Source: Pseudomonas huaxiensis (GTDB lineage Bacteria > Pseudomonadota > Gammaproteobacteria > Pseudomonadales > Pseudomonadaceae). Taken from it: DNA of 64,000 nt. The position numbers and the translations under genes were made by a program. The notes under the pieces were generated by a model. The model made no database searches. It was not told the origin of the DNA and saw nothing but the letters and a program-made list of their open reading frames with translations. The DNA lies in NCBI RefSeq assembly GCF_003231275.1, contig NZ_QKVL01000007.1, positions 1-64,000 of the forward strand. The letters are read 5' to 3'. Positions 29,131-38,471 of the stretch are shown piece by piece (positions within the stretch are counted from its first letter, which is position 1; each line of letters opens with the position of its first letter).

Positions 29131-30138
29131 ATGACACGCATCCAACCTTCCGCTTCGCCAACCACGTCGCGCGCCTTGCGCGCCATCGCAGCGCTGATGC
29201 TCAGCCTGACGCTGGCACCTGCCGCGATGGCAGAAGAACCCGCCGCAGCCACCGCCACTCCAGCAGCAGCGGTCGCACCTGCGACGCCAGCCGCTGAAGG
29301 CGCTGCCGCCGCACACGGTGCAGAGCACGCAGCCGCCGCTCCGGTCGACCCGGCCGCCGCGCCAGTCGAAGCGTCGGTGGAAGGTCCCCTGAATGCCGAC
29401 GGCGAACCGCTCGCCGACGACCCGACCCTGGGCCTGGGCCACGACCTGTCGCCATGGGGCATGTACCAGAACGCTGACGTGGTGGTCAAAACCGTCATGA
29501 TCGGCCTGGCCATCGCCTCGATCATCACCTGGACCATCTGGATCGCCAAAGGCTTCGAGCTGCTGGGTGCCAAGCGCCGCCTGCGTCGCGAAATCGCCCT
29601 GCTGAAGAAGTCGGTCAGCCTCAAGGACGCCAGCGACAATACCAACGTCCCCGGCACCCTGTCGCATACGCTCGTCCATGACGCGCTGGAAGAAATGCAC
29701 CTGTCGGCCAACGCCCGCGAGAAAGAAGGCATCAAGGAACGCGTCAGCTTCCGCCTCGAACGCCTGGTTGCCGCCAGCGGCCGCAACATGAGCAGCGGCA
29801 CCGGCGTGCTGGCTACCATCGGTTCCACCGCACCGTTCGTCGGTCTGTTCGGTACCGTCTGGGGCATCATGAACAGCTTCATCGGCATCGCCAAAACCCA
29901 GACCACCAACCTCGCCGTCGTTGCCCCGGGCATCGCCGAAGCACTGCTGGCCACCGCGCTGGGTCTGGTTGCCGCGATCCCGGCGGTTGTCATCTACAAC
30001 GTCTTCGCCCGCTCCATCGCCGGCTACAAGGCTCAGGTGTCCGACGCCTCCGCACAGGTACTGCTGCTGGTCAGCCGTGACCTGGACCACCAGCCAGGCG
30101 AGCGTTCCGCGCAGCCGCACATGGTGAAAGTGGGGTAA
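29131..30138 (+). CDS. exbB: TonB-system proton channel component ExbB
   Basis: This 335-residue ExbB has a signal-like N-terminus, an Ala/Pro-rich periplasmic extension (about 30-105), and then three membrane helices typical of the MotA/TolQ/ExbB family, including the segment GTGVLATIGSTAPFVGLFGTVWG in overlapping parts. The long Ala/Pro-rich front is known for P. putida-type ExbB. I choose the ATG at 29131; an in-frame TTG at 29089 would add 14 residues. It forms an operon with exbD (3 bases apart) and tonB (4-base overlap) and supplies energy for outer-membrane iron-siderophore receptors. Confidence 0.95.
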   Translation: MTRIQPSASPTTSRALRAIAALMLSLTLAPAAMAEEPAAATATPAAAVAPATPAAEGAAAAHGAEHAAAAPVDPAAAPVEASVEGPLNADGEPLADDPTLGLGHDLSPWGMYQNADVVVKTVMIGLAIASIITWTIWIAKGFELLGAKRRLRREIALLKKSVSLKDASDNTNVPGTLSHTLVHDALEEMHLSANAREKEGIKERVSFRLERLVAASGRNMSSGTGVLATIGSTAPFVGLFGTVWGIMNSFIGIAKTQTTNLAVVAPGIAEALLATALGLVAAIPAVVIYNVFARSIAGYKAQVSDASAQVLLLVSRDLDHQPGERSAQPHMVKVG

Positions 30139-30141
30139 GCC

Positions 30142-30570
30142 ATGGGCCTGCATCTTAACGAGGGCGGCGACGATCTCGCCGAAAACCACGAAATCAACGT
30201 TACGCCGTTCATCGACGTAATGCTGGTTCTGCTGATCATCTTCATGGTGGCAGCGCCGCTGGCGACGGTCGACATCAAGGTCGACCTCCCGGCCTCGACC
30301 GCGAAGCCCGCGCCGAGGCCTGAAAAGCCTGTGTTCCTGAGCGTCAAGGCTGACCAGAAACTTTACATCGGTGAAGACCTGGTCCAGCAGCCCGATCAAC
30401 TCGGGCCGATGCTGGATGCCAAGACCAAGGGTGACAAGGAAACCACGATCTTCTTCCAGGCCGACAAAGGCGTGGACTACGGCGATCTGATGGAAGTCAT
30501 GAACACATTGCGCGCCGCCGGCTACCTCAAGGTCGGTCTGGTCGGGCTTGAGACGGCAGCCAAGAAATGA
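30142..30570 (+). CDS. exbD: TonB-system proton channel component ExbD
   Basis: This 142-residue protein has one N-terminal helix after a short cytoplasmic tail: HEINVTPFIDVMLVLLIIFMV, where the membrane Asp (in FIDVML) is the proton-path residue of the ExbD/TolR family. A periplasmic domain follows. Its stop overlaps the tonB start by 4 bases, so the three genes are co-translated. Confidence 0.97.
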   Translation: MGLHLNEGGDDLAENHEINVTPFIDVMLVLLIIFMVAAPLATVDIKVDLPASTAKPAPRPEKPVFLSVKADQKLYIGEDLVQQPDQLGPMLDAKTKGDKETTIFFQADKGVDYGDLMEVMNTLRAAGYLKVGLVGLETAAKK

Positions 30571-31301
30571 TCGAGACCCGGTACAAGCTGGGGCGTTACG
30601 GCGGTAGCCTGTTACTCGTACTGGCAGTGCATGCCATTGCAATCGTGTTGGCGCTGAACTGGTCGGCACCCCAGGCCATCGAACTGCCACCCGCAGCAAT
30701 GATGATCGAAATGGCTCCGATGCCTGAGCCGGCGCCGCCACCACCGCCCAAGGTAGTGACGCCGCCGCAGCCGCCCGCACCGGTAGAAGAACCGCCATTG
30801 CCGAAGCTGGTTGAAGCACCGAAGCCGAAAATCGCTATTCCGAAACCTGCCAAACCCAAGGCCAAGCCCCAGCCGCCAAAGCCGGAGCAAAAGCCTGATC
30901 CGCAGGAGAAACCGGTCGAGCAGGACGTCGTCGATACCCCGCCGAGCAACGCTCCGGCGCAAAAATCGGCGGCACCGGCACCGAGCATCGCCAGCAACAG
31001 CAATGCATTGCCAACCTGGCAAAGCGACCTGCTGCGTCACCTGGGCAAGTTCAAACGCTACCCGGAAGACGCGCGCCGTCGTGGCCTGCAGGGCATCAAC
31101 CGGTTGCGCTTCGTGGTCGACAGCGAAGGTCGAATCCTGTCCTACTCGCTGGCCGGAGGATCGGGTAGTGCCGCGCTGGACCGTGCGACCCTGGAGATGA
31201 TCCGCAAGGCACAACCAGTGCCGGCGCCACCCAAGGAGCTGCTCAACAACGGCAGCATCGAAGTGGTTGCACCGTTCGTCTACTCGCTGGACAAGCGCTA
31301 A
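30567..31301 (+). CDS. tonB: TonB energy-transducing protein
   Basis: The 244-residue TonB has an N-terminal membrane anchor (about 12-32), a long Pro/Lys-rich periplasmic spacer (about 45-120, with PPPPKVVTPPQPPAP and many KP pairs), and the C-terminal TonB domain YPEDARRRGLQGINRLRF and VVDSEGRIL (about 166-190). It couples the ExbBD proton channel to TonB-dependent receptors. It overlaps exbD by 4 bases and ends in a terminator. Confidence 0.97.
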   Translation: MIETRYKLGRYGGSLLLVLAVHAIAIVLALNWSAPQAIELPPAAMMIEMAPMPEPAPPPPPKVVTPPQPPAPVEEPPLPKLVEAPKPKIAIPKPAKPKAKPQPPKPEQKPDPQEKPVEQDVVDTPPSNAPAQKSAAPAPSIASNSNALPTWQSDLLRHLGKFKRYPEDARRRGLQGINRLRFVVDSEGRILSYSLAGGSGSAALDRATLEMIRKAQPVPAPPKELLNNGSIEVVAPFVYSLDKR

Positions 31302-31307
31302 AGCTGG

Positions 31308-31344
31308 AAAAAAGACGGCGACCCTCGGGTCGCCGTCTTCCTTC
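31308..31344 (+). terminator. Terminator of exbB-exbD-tonB
   Basis: AAGACGGCGACCC and GGGTCGCCGTCTT are inverted complements around a 2-base loop. The A-run before and T/C-rich run after give a moderate intrinsic terminator. Confidence 0.8.
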
Positions 31345-31448
31345 ATGAAGCCTGGATCATTGTTTCTGTCGCCCCTATGCAAGTCTGATAACGTGCTTCT
31401 ATCGATTGCAGCCGCTATGCTGGGGCCGCTACTTCATGGACGCATGTT

Positions 31449-32369
31449 ATGACCCTCACAGAATTACGCTACATCGTCACTCTTGCTCAGGAACAGCATT
31501 TCGGCCATGCCGCCGAACGCTGCCACGTCAGCCAGCCGACCTTGTCGGTGGGCGTGAAAAAGCTTGAGGACGAGTTGGGCGTACTGATTTTCGAGCGCAG
31601 CAAAAGCGCGGTGCGCCTGACCCCGGTCGGCGAAAGCATCGTCGCCCAGGCGCAGAAAGTCCTTGAACAGGCCCAGGGCATCCGCGAACTGGCCCAGGCT
31701 GGCAAGAACCAGCTGACCGCGCCGCTCAAGGTCGGAGCGATCTACACCGTCGGCCCGTACCTGTTCCCCCACCTGATTCCACAACTGCACCGGGTCGCCC
31801 CGCAGATGCCGTTGTACATCGAAGAAAACTTCACCCACGTGCTGCGCGACAAACTGCGCAACGGCGAACTGGACGCAGTGATCATCGCCCTGCCGTTCAA
31901 TGAAGCCGACGTGCTGACGCTGCCGCTCTATGACGAGCCGTTCTATGTGCTGATGCCCAGCGGCCACCCCTGGACCCAGCAAGAGACCATCGACGCCGGC
32001 CTGCTCAACGACAAGAGCCTGCTGCTGCTGGGCGAAGGTCACTGCTTCCGCGACCAGGTACTCGAGGCCTGCCCGACCCTGACCAAGGGCAGCGACGGCG
32101 CCAAGCACACCACGGTGGAATCCAGTTCGCTGGAAACCATCCGCCACATGGTCGCCTCAGGCCTCGGCATCTCGATCCTGCCGTTGTCGGCGGTGCACAG
32201 CCATCACTACGCTCCTGGCGTGATCGAAGTCCGTCCGTTGAGCCCGCCCGTACCGTTCCGCACCGTGGCCATCGCCTGGCGGGCCAGTTTCCCGCGACCG
32301 AAGGCCATTGAGATCCTCGCTGATTCGATCCGTCTGTGCTCGGTGGCCAAGCCACCCGCGGACCAATAG
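31449..32369 (+). CDS. oxyR: Hydrogen peroxide sensor and transcriptional activator OxyR
   Basis: This 306-residue LysR-family protein has the DNA-binding helix YIVTLAQEQHFGHAAERCHVSQPTLS in overlapping parts and the redox pair C199 and C208 in GEGHCFRDQVLEAC. That is the E. coli spacing exactly, so peroxide sensing by disulfide formation is expected. It activates antioxidant genes. recG starts 9 bases downstream, as in P. aeruginosa (PA5344-PA5345). The upstream gap to the tonB terminator (about 105 bases) holds its promoter. Confidence 0.98.
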   Translation: MTLTELRYIVTLAQEQHFGHAAERCHVSQPTLSVGVKKLEDELGVLIFERSKSAVRLTPVGESIVAQAQKVLEQAQGIRELAQAGKNQLTAPLKVGAIYTVGPYLFPHLIPQLHRVAPQMPLYIEENFTHVLRDKLRNGELDAVIIALPFNEADVLTLPLYDEPFYVLMPSGHPWTQQETIDAGLLNDKSLLLLGEGHCFRDQVLEACPTLTKGSDGAKHTTVESSSLETIRHMVASGLGISILPLSAVHSHHYAPGVIEVRPLSPPVPFRTVAIAWRASFPRPKAIEILADSIRLCSVAKPPADQ

Positions 32370-32378
32370 GTTTTCGCC

Positions 32379-34454
32379 ATGACCGAGTTGTCCCAGGTGT
32401 CGGTCACCGCATTGAAAGGCGTCGGCGAAGCCATGGCCGAGAAGCTCGCCAAGGTCGGCCTGGAAAACCTCCAGGACGTGCTGTTCCATCTGCCCCTGCG
32501 CTATCAGGACCGTACCCGCGTGGTGCCCATCGGTGCCCTGCGTCCTGGCCAGGATGCGGTCATCGAAGGCGTGGTCAGCGGCGCCGACGTGGTGATGGGC
32601 AAACGCCGCAGCCTGGTCGTGCGCCTCGGCGATGGCAGCGGCGTGCTGAGCCTGCGCTTCTATCACTTCAGCAACGCCCAGAAAGACGGCCTCAAGCGCG
32701 GCACCCACCTGCGCTGCTACGGCGAGGCCCGGCCCGGCGCCTCGGGGCTGGAAATCTACCACCCCGAATACCGCGCCCTTACCGGCGACGAGCCGGCGCC
32801 GGTAGACCAGACCCTGACCCCGATCTACCCGACCACCGAAGGCCTCACTCAACAGCGCCTGCGCCAGTTGAGCCAGCAGAGCCTGGCCATGCTCGGCCCA
32901 CGCAGCCTGCCGGACTGGCTGCCCGAGGAACTGGCCCGCGACTACCAGCTCGGCCCGCTGGACCAGGCCATTCGCTACCTGCACCAGCCGCCCGCTGATG
33001 CCGATGTCGATGAGCTCGCCGAAGGCCAGCACTGGGCCCAGCATCGCCTGGCTTTCGAAGAACTGCTCACCCATCAGCTTTCACAGCAACGCCTGCGGGA
33101 AAGCCTGCGGGCCCTGCGCGCGCCGGTGCTGCCCAAGGCCAAGCGACTGCCGGCGCAGTTCCTCGCCAACCTGGGCTTCCCGCCGACCGGCGCGCAGCAG
33201 CGGGTCGGCAACGAAATCGCTTACGACCTGAGCCAGCCCGAGCCCATGTTGCGTCTGGTCCAGGGCGATGTCGGCGCGGGTAAGACCGTGGTGGCCGCGC
33301 TCGCCGCGCTACAGGCGCTGGAAGCGGGCTACCAGGTGGCGCTGATGGCGCCTACCGAGATTCTTGCCGAGCAGCACTACATCACCTTCAAACGCTGGCT
33401 CGAACCACTTGGCATCGAAGTCGCGTGGCTGGCCGGCAAGCTCAAGGGCAAGGCCCGCACCGCGTCGCTGGAGCAGATCGCCAGTGGCACGCCAATGGTG
33501 GTCGGCACCCACGCGCTGTTCCAGGAGGAGGTGAAGTTCCACAACCTCGCCCTTGCGATCATCGACGAACAGCACCGCTTCGGCGTCCAGCAGCGCCTGG
33601 CCCTGCGCCAGAAAGGCGTGGGCGGCCGGTTCTGCCCGCACCAGTTGATCATGACCGCGACCCCGATCCCGCGGACCCTGGCCATGAGCGCCTACGCCGA
33701 CCTCGACACCTCGATCCTCGACGAACTGCCGCCCGGGCGCACCCCGGTCAACACCGTGCTGGTCACCGACAGCCGGCGCTTCGAAGTGGTCGAACGGGTG
33801 CGTGCGGCCTGCGCCGAAGGGCGCCAGGCGTACTGGGTGTGCACCCTGATCGAAGAATCCGAAGAGCTGACCTGCCAGGCCGCCGAAACCACCTTCGAGG
33901 AGCTTTCCAGCGCCTTGGGCGAACTGCACGTGGGGCTGATTCACGGGCGCATGAAGCCCGCGGAAAAGGCCGCGATCATGGCCGAGTTCAAGGAAGGCCG
34001 CCTGCAACTGCTGGTGGCCACCACCGTGATCGAGGTCGGCGTGGATGTACCGAACGCCAGCCTGATGATCATCGAAAACCCCGAGCGCCTGGGCCTGGCC
34101 CAGTTGCACCAGTTGCGTGGCCGGGTCGGCCGTGGCAGCGCCGTGAGTCATTGCGTGCTGCTCTATCATCCGCCACTGTCGCAGATCGGCCGCGAACGCC
34201 TGGGGATCATGCGCGAAACCAACGACGGCTTCGTCATCGCCGAAAAGGACCTGGAACTGCGCGGCCCGGGTGAAATGCTCGGCACTCGCCAGACCGGCCT
34301 GCTGCAGTTCAAGGTCGCCGACCTGATGCGCGATGCCGACCTGCTGCCCGCCGTTCGCGACGCCGCCCAGGCGCTGTTGGCGCGCTGGCCCGATCACGTC
34401 AGCCCGCTGCTCGAACGCTGGCTGCGTCACGGCCAACAATATGGCCAGGTGTGA
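32379..34454 (+). CDS. recG: ATP-dependent DNA helicase RecG
   Basis: The 691-residue RecG has an N-terminal wedge/OB domain (TALKGVGEAMAEKLAKVG at about 9-26, then PLRYQDRTRVVPIG). Walker A is GDVGAGKTVVAALAAL at about 290, the DEAH-type box is IIDEQHRFGVQQR, and the C-terminal helicase motifs are TPIPRTLAMSAY and GRVGRG. It remodels stalled replication forks. It lies 9 bases after oxyR, so the two genes are probably co-transcribed. Confidence 0.98.
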   Translation: MTELSQVSVTALKGVGEAMAEKLAKVGLENLQDVLFHLPLRYQDRTRVVPIGALRPGQDAVIEGVVSGADVVMGKRRSLVVRLGDGSGVLSLRFYHFSNAQKDGLKRGTHLRCYGEARPGASGLEIYHPEYRALTGDEPAPVDQTLTPIYPTTEGLTQQRLRQLSQQSLAMLGPRSLPDWLPEELARDYQLGPLDQAIRYLHQPPADADVDELAEGQHWAQHRLAFEELLTHQLSQQRLRESLRALRAPVLPKAKRLPAQFLANLGFPPTGAQQRVGNEIAYDLSQPEPMLRLVQGDVGAGKTVVAALAALQALEAGYQVALMAPTEILAEQHYITFKRWLEPLGIEVAWLAGKLKGKARTASLEQIASGTPMVVGTHALFQEEVKFHNLALAIIDEQHRFGVQQRLALRQKGVGGRFCPHQLIMTATPIPRTLAMSAYADLDTSILDELPPGRTPVNTVLVTDSRRFEVVERVRAACAEGRQAYWVCTLIEESEELTCQAAETTFEELSSALGELHVGLIHGRMKPAEKAAIMAEFKEGRLQLLVATTVIEVGVDVPNASLMIIENPERLGLAQLHQLRGRVGRGSAVSHCVLLYHPPLSQIGRERLGIMRETNDGFVIAEKDLELRGPGEMLGTRQTGLLQFKVADLMRDADLLPAVRDAAQALLARWPDHVSPLLERWLRHGQQYGQV

Positions 34455-34532
34455 CGTGATCCACGCAATTGGATCCAGCCACCCGGTCAAGCTGGGTATA
34501 CTCTGCCTCTGTAAAAAATTTGGATACAGACC

Positions 34533-35933
34533 ATGATTGAAGTTGCCCTCGATACAGCAACCCCACAGGTTCCGTCTGTTATCCGGCTGCTGCTCGACAA
34601 GCTCGGCGTCGCCTATCGCGAAGTGCCCGAACACCCGCAGTTGCCGCCCGAAGCCCGTATTATGGCGGTCCTGCTGGACGACTCGGTCGGGGCGCTGATG
34701 GTGCTGTTCCCACAGAGCCAGTTGCTCGACCTCAGCCGTCTCACCGAACTGACCGGGCGCAAGCTGGCCGCGGTACCGCTGGAGCGTCTGCAACAGATGC
34801 TCGACAAGCACGGGCTGAAGATCCTGCCGGCCATTCCGGCGCTGACCAGTTCGCCGTGCCTGTACGAAGAAAGCGTGCTGCAGCCGGAGCGTCTGTTGGT
34901 GCAGTCGGGTGAATCAGGCCTGCTGCTGGAAATCGAGCGTGATGACTTCAAGAAAATGCTCAGCAAGGCCAGCGCCGGCAAGTTTGGCGAGCTGCTGAGC
35001 CAGATCCGGCCAAACCTCGACCGGCCCGCTGACGACAGCGAGGAAATCACCCAGGCCGTTCAGGTTTTCACCGCGCGTCGAATCCAGCAGCGCCTGGAAG
35101 CGACCATCGAAATCCCGCCGCTGGCCGAAACCGCGCAGAAAATCATCAAGCTGCGGGTAGACCCTAACGCCACCATCGATGACATCACCGGCGTGGTCGA
35201 AACCGACCCCGCGCTGGCAGCCCAGGTGGTCAGTTGGGCGGCTTCGCCCTACTACGCCTCACCCGGCAAGATCCGCTCGGTGGAAGACGCCATCGTCCGC
35301 GTGCTCGGTTTCGATCTGGTGATCAACCTGGCGCTGGGCCTGGCACTGGGCAAGACCCTCAGCCTGCCGAAGGATCATCCGCAACAGACCACGCCGTACT
35401 GGCAGCAATCGATCTACACCGCTGCGGTGATCGAGGGTCTGACACGCGCAATGCCGCGGGCTGAACGCCCGGAAGCGGGCCTGACCTATCTGGCGGGACT
35501 GCTGCACAACTTCGGCTACCTGCTGCTGGCCCATGTGTTCCCGCCGCATTTCTCGTTGATCTGCCGACACCTGGAGGTCAACCCGCACCTGTGCCACAGC
35601 TATGTCGAGCAACATCTGCTGGGCATCAGCCGCGAGCAGATCGGCGCCTGGCTGATGCGTTTCTGGGACATGCCGGAAGAACTGGCCACCGCTCTGCGCT
35701 TCCAGCACGACCCGCATTACGCCGGCGACTACTCGGCCTTCCCCAACCTGGTGTGCCTGTCGGTGCGCCTGCTGCGCGCTCGCGGTATCGGCTCCGGGCC
35801 GGACGAGCGTATTCCGGACGAGCTGCTGGAACGCCTGAGCATCACTCGCGAGAAGGCCGAAGACGTGGTTCACAAGGTGCTGGAGGCGGAAACCATGCTG
35901 CGCGAACTGGCTTCGCAGTTCAGCCAGCACTGA
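34533..35933 (+). CDS. HDOD-domain protein with YbaK-like N-terminus
   Basis: In this 466-residue protein, residues 1-150 resemble the aminoacyl-tRNA deacylase (YbaK/ProX) fold. Residues about 190-390 form an HDOD domain (IPPLAETAQKIIKLRVDPNATIDDITGVVETDPALAAQVVSW in overlapping parts, and the altered HD motif LLHNFGYLLLAHVF). HDOD proteins are signalling adaptors with lost phosphodiesterase activity. The combination with a deacylase-like domain suggests a sensor function, but no partner is visible. It lies 78 bases after recG with a possible -10 (TATACT, 34497-34502) and converges on a small-protein gene. Confidence 0.85.
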   Translation: MIEVALDTATPQVPSVIRLLLDKLGVAYREVPEHPQLPPEARIMAVLLDDSVGALMVLFPQSQLLDLSRLTELTGRKLAAVPLERLQQMLDKHGLKILPAIPALTSSPCLYEESVLQPERLLVQSGESGLLLEIERDDFKKMLSKASAGKFGELLSQIRPNLDRPADDSEEITQAVQVFTARRIQQRLEATIEIPPLAETAQKIIKLRVDPNATIDDITGVVETDPALAAQVVSWAASPYYASPGKIRSVEDAIVRVLGFDLVINLALGLALGKTLSLPKDHPQQTTPYWQQSIYTAAVIEGLTRAMPRAERPEAGLTYLAGLLHNFGYLLLAHVFPPHFSLICRHLEVNPHLCHSYVEQHLLGISREQIGAWLMRFWDMPEELATALRFQHDPHYAGDYSAFPNLVCLSVRLLRARGIGSGPDERIPDELLERLSITREKAEDVVHKVLEAETMLRELASQFSQH

Positions 35934-35954
35934 GTCCGGCTGTAGCGGCTGTCG

Positions 35955-35995
35955 CGAAAAAAGCCTGGCCCCTTGGGGTCAGGCTTTCTTTTTGG
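35955..35995. terminator. Terminator between HDOD gene and SCP2-like gene
   Basis: AAAGCCTGGCCCC and GGGGTCAGGCTTT are inverted complements with one mismatch around TT, followed by CTTTTT. It can serve the plus-strand HDOD gene; its left A-run can serve the minus-strand gene ending at 35979. Confidence 0.85.
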
Positions 35996-36353
35996 GCTTC
36001 AGGTACTTCATCAGGCCCTGGAACCACATCACCAGGGCCGGGTTGCCCTTGATCTGAATGGTCTTGTCCTGGATTCCCTGCATGAACGCCAGCTGTTTGT
36101 TCTTCGCCTGAAGGGTCTCGAAGCCGAACACGGCGTCCTTGAAGGCGATGGCGAAGGCCGGGGTCGGATGGGTGCCACCGCTGCTGCTGATGCGGTTGTC
36201 TTTGACGACGAAGTGGCGGGCGACCTTGCCGTCCAGCGTCTGTAGCTGGAACACCAGATCCTTGCCCTGCAACTGCTGCTGGAAAGCCGGATTCTTGCGG
36301 CTGGCCCGGGACATCAGCAGCCCCATGGCCCAAAGGAGAAAGCGGAACTTCAT
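35979..36353 (-). CDS. Small protein with possible SCP2-like domain
   Basis: The 124-residue product begins with a hydrophobic helix (MKFRFLLWAMGLLMSRASRKN) that may be an anchor. The remaining beta-alpha segments ISSSGGTHPTPAFAIAFKDAVFGF and TIQIKGNPALVMWFQGLMKYL recall SCP2 sterol-carrier-like proteins. It corresponds in position to PA5347, which has no defined role that I know. The C-terminus is basic (LKPKKKA). It lies 124 bases past the HU gene terminator and is transcribed away from it. Confidence 0.7.
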   Translation of the reverse strand: MKFRFLLWAMGLLMSRASRKNPAFQQQLQGKDLVFQLQTLDGKVARHFVVKDNRISSSGGTHPTPAFAIAFKDAVFGFETLQAKNKQLAFMQGIQDKTIQIKGNPALVMWFQGLMKYLKPKKKA

Positions 36354-36454
36354 GAATGCGCCTCGGCGAAAAAGTGACTGGCGCGCGCAGTTTATCCTTT
36401 TAATGAACGATTGCTACTGGTCGACCTGCTTTTGCTGCAGCGATCCCCCCAAGC

Positions 36455-36485
36455 AAAACGGGCATCCCTTTGGGATGCCCGTTCT
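36455..36485 (-). terminator. Terminator of hupB-type gene
   Basis: AACGGGCATCCC and GGGATGCCCGTT are inverted complements around TTT, 25 bases past the HU stop. On the minus strand the stem is followed by TTGCTTGGGG, which gives a poor T-run. Confidence 0.6.
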
Positions 36486-36509
36486 CACTGCATTCGATGA
36501 ATCACGCGC

Positions 36510-36785
36510 TCAAGGATTGACGCTGTCCTTGAGGAATTTGCCTGGCTTGAACGCCACGGTATTGCTGGCCTTGATCTTTACAGGCTCGCCGGTTTGCGGG
36601 TTTTTGCCGGTGCGAGCACCGCGGTGACGCTTCTCGAACGTACCAAAACCTACCAGGGTCACTCCGTCCCCTTTGTGCAGGGCAACCGTGATTTGTTCGA
36701 GCACGGCATTCAGGACACGGTTGGCCTGCTCTTTGGTGAGATCGGCCTTTTCAGCAATGGCTGCGGCGAGTTCGGGTTTACGCAT
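36510..36785 (-). CDS. HU-family DNA-binding protein
   Basis: This 91-residue nucleoid protein shows MRKPELAAAIAEKADLTKEQANRVLNAVLEQ at the start, GFGTFEKRHRGARTGKNPQTGEP (the beta-arm region) and the C-terminal FKPGKFLKDSVN. It is an HU-like histone-like protein that bends and compacts DNA. By position it corresponds to PA5348, a second HU-type protein distinct from the better-known hupB beside lon, so I leave the symbol empty. Confidence 0.95.
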   Translation of the reverse strand: MRKPELAAAIAEKADLTKEQANRVLNAVLEQITVALHKGDGVTLVGFGTFEKRHRGARTGKNPQTGEPVKIKASNTVAFKPGKFLKDSVNP

Positions 36786-36895
36786 GGTGAAGCCCCTTTG
36801 ACGGAATTTTTTGTTGTTATGCCGTGCCGCCTCAACAGGCAGCGCCTAAGGCACCGCAGGCTCTAAACTGCGGCAGACGGGAGTGAGGATGGCAC

Positions 36896-36939
36896 GCCAC
36901 CAAGGGCCGCGCCAGTCTCTGCGCGGCCATTGTGGTGGC
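36896..36939. other. Long imperfect hairpin downstream of rubredoxin reductase
   Basis: GCCACC and GGTGGC form the outer stem, and GGCCGCGC with GCGCGGCC the inner 8-bp stem around an 8-base loop. It lies in the 188-base gap 36786-36973. No T-run follows on either strand, so it may stabilise the 3' end of the reductase transcript or act in the HU gene's upstream region. Confidence 0.6.
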
Positions 36940-36973
36940 AATGGAGGGGTAAATCCGACAGAACGTCTGTTAT

Positions 36974-38122
36974 TTACGCCATCAGGGGCGGAAGCTGGCG
37001 ATTCAGTGCCAGCTTCTCCATCACCGCAGTACCGGTAAGGGCATAGCCGAGCAGTTGGCCCGCAGCATCGTGGCAGAGCGCTTTCAGATCGCCGCCCTGC
37101 CCTTCGACTGTCCACTGCCCCTCCTGACCATGCGGTGGCGGCGACACCACCAACGGGCAGGCCGGGGTTTTCACGGTGATCGGCATCGGCCCATAGCTGA
37201 CCGCAGTCGGGTTGCCGGCCAGCGTTTGCGACAACGCCCGGGCCCCGCCCATCAGCGGCATCACGTAGAGCAGGTTGATCCCGTCCACTTCGGCGCAATC
37301 GCCCAAGGCATAGATATTGGCGTGGGACGTGCGCAGGTGGCGGTCAACGACCACCCCGCGATTGGTCCTCAAACCGGCTGCAGAAGCCAGGTCAGTGCGG
37401 GGTTTCAAGCCAACCGCAGAAACCACCAGATCACAGGCGAGCACTGAACCGTCCGACAGATGCGCCTCAAGCCCGTCCGTCACCCGCTGCAAGCGGTTCA
37501 GCACCGGCCCCAGGTGGAAGCGCACGCCCAGCCCTTCAAGCCCGGCCTGGACCGCTGCCGCAGCAGCCGGATGCAGCAGGGTCGGCATGACCTGCTCGCA
37601 CGGCGCCACCAGTTCAACCTCGAAGCCGCCCAGGCTCATGTCATTGGCGAACTCACAGCCGATCAGGCCAGCCCCTAGGATCAACACCCGACGCTTGCCC
37701 GCCGCCGCCGCGCGAAAGCGCGCGTAGTCCTCAAGGTCATTGATCGGGAACACCAGATCGGCGGCGTCGCCCTCAAGCGGCACGCGTACGGTTTCTGCGC
37801 CCCAGGCCAGGACCAGGTCGCGGTAGCGCACCTGCTCTTCGCCGATCCACAGGCGCTTGTGGCCGGGATCGATGCCGCTGATGCGGGTGTGGGTGCGGAT
37901 CTCGGCCTTCAACTGCTCAGCCATGGCACCCGGCTCGGCCATGCAAAGGCCGTCGGCATCCTTGTTCTTGGCAAAACCGGTCGAGAGCATCGGCTTCGAA
38001 TAGGAGCGGCCATCGTCCGCGGTAATCAGCAATAACGGCGTCTCGCCGTCGAGCTTGCGAAATTCGCGGGCGAGGTTGTAACCCGCCAGTCCGGTGCCGA
38101 TTATCACGACGGGATCGGTCAT
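36974..38122 (-). CDS. Rubredoxin reductase
   Basis: This 382-residue FAD-dependent oxidoreductase has the FAD motif [21 protein letters not shown], a second NAD-binding motif [18 protein letters not shown], and [11 protein letters not shown] near the C-terminal FAD site. It transfers electrons from NADH to rubredoxin, usually for alkane or fatty-acid hydroxylases. I start at the ATG at 38122; a TTG at 38140 is in frame but not needed. It lies 33 bases downstream of the rubredoxin gene on the same strand, so they form an operon. Confidence 0.93.
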   Translation of the reverse strand: MTDPVVIIGTGLAGYNLAREFRKLDGETPLLLITADDGRSYSKPMLSTGFAKNKDADGLCMAEPGAMAEQLKAEIRTHTRISGIDPGHKRLWIGEEQVRYRDLVLAWGAETVRVPLEGDAADLVFPINDLEDYARFRAAAAGKRRVLILGAGLIGCEFANDMSLGGFEVELVAPCEQVMPTLLHPAAAAAVQAGLEGLGVRFHLGPVLNRLQRVTDGLEAHLSDGSVLACDLVVSAVGLKPRTDLASAAGLRTNRGVVVDRHLRTSHANIYALGDCAEVDGINLLYVMPLMGGARALSQTLAGNPTAVSYGPMPITVKTPACPLVVSPPPHGQEGQWTVEGQGGDLKALCHDAAGQLLGYALTGTAVMEKLALNRQLPPLMA

Positions 38123-38155
38123 GCCTTGCGTATCCTTCAACAGGGTGAAAAAAGA

Positions 38156-38323
38156 TCAGCCGATGGCGATCATCTCGAAATCCATCTTGCCGACGCCGCA
38201 GTCCGGGCACAGCCAGTCTGCCGGAACGTCTTCCCAACGGGTGCCGGGCGCGATGCCGTCATCCGGCCAGCCCTCGGCCTCGTCGTAAATCAGGCCGCAC
38301 ACCACACATTGCCACTTCTTCAT
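38156..38323 (-). CDS. rubA: Rubredoxin
   Basis: The 55-residue iron protein shows [41 protein letters not shown] in overlapping parts, with the four Cys ligands of two CXXCG loops. It carries electrons to a hydroxylase partner. P. aeruginosa encodes two rubredoxins here (rubA1, rubA2); only one is present. It has a good ribosome site (AAGGAGAT) and is divergent from ubiC. Confidence 0.97.
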   Translation of the reverse strand: MKKWQCVVCGLIYDEAEGWPDDGIAPGTRWEDVPADWLCPDCGVGKMDFEMIAIG

Positions 38324-38412
38324 CTTTGATCTCCTTACATTCAGGCCAGGCGCGATCGTTATGCGTCGATCGTCAGCAGGGCTTTGTACTGAGGCTGGCC
38401 AGGCGATGCAAG

Positions 38413-38425
38413 TTGCCCAGGGCAA
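38413..38425. promoter_or_regulatory. Palindrome in the rubredoxin-ubiC gap
   Basis: TTGCCC, one A, and GGGCAA form a perfect 13-base palindrome 47 bases upstream of ubiC. It could be an operator for the divergent pair, but nothing identifies a regulator. Confidence 0.3.
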
Positions 38426-38471
38426 ACATGCTAAGCTCGCCGCCTCTCTGGCCTGTAACCGCTGATCTACC

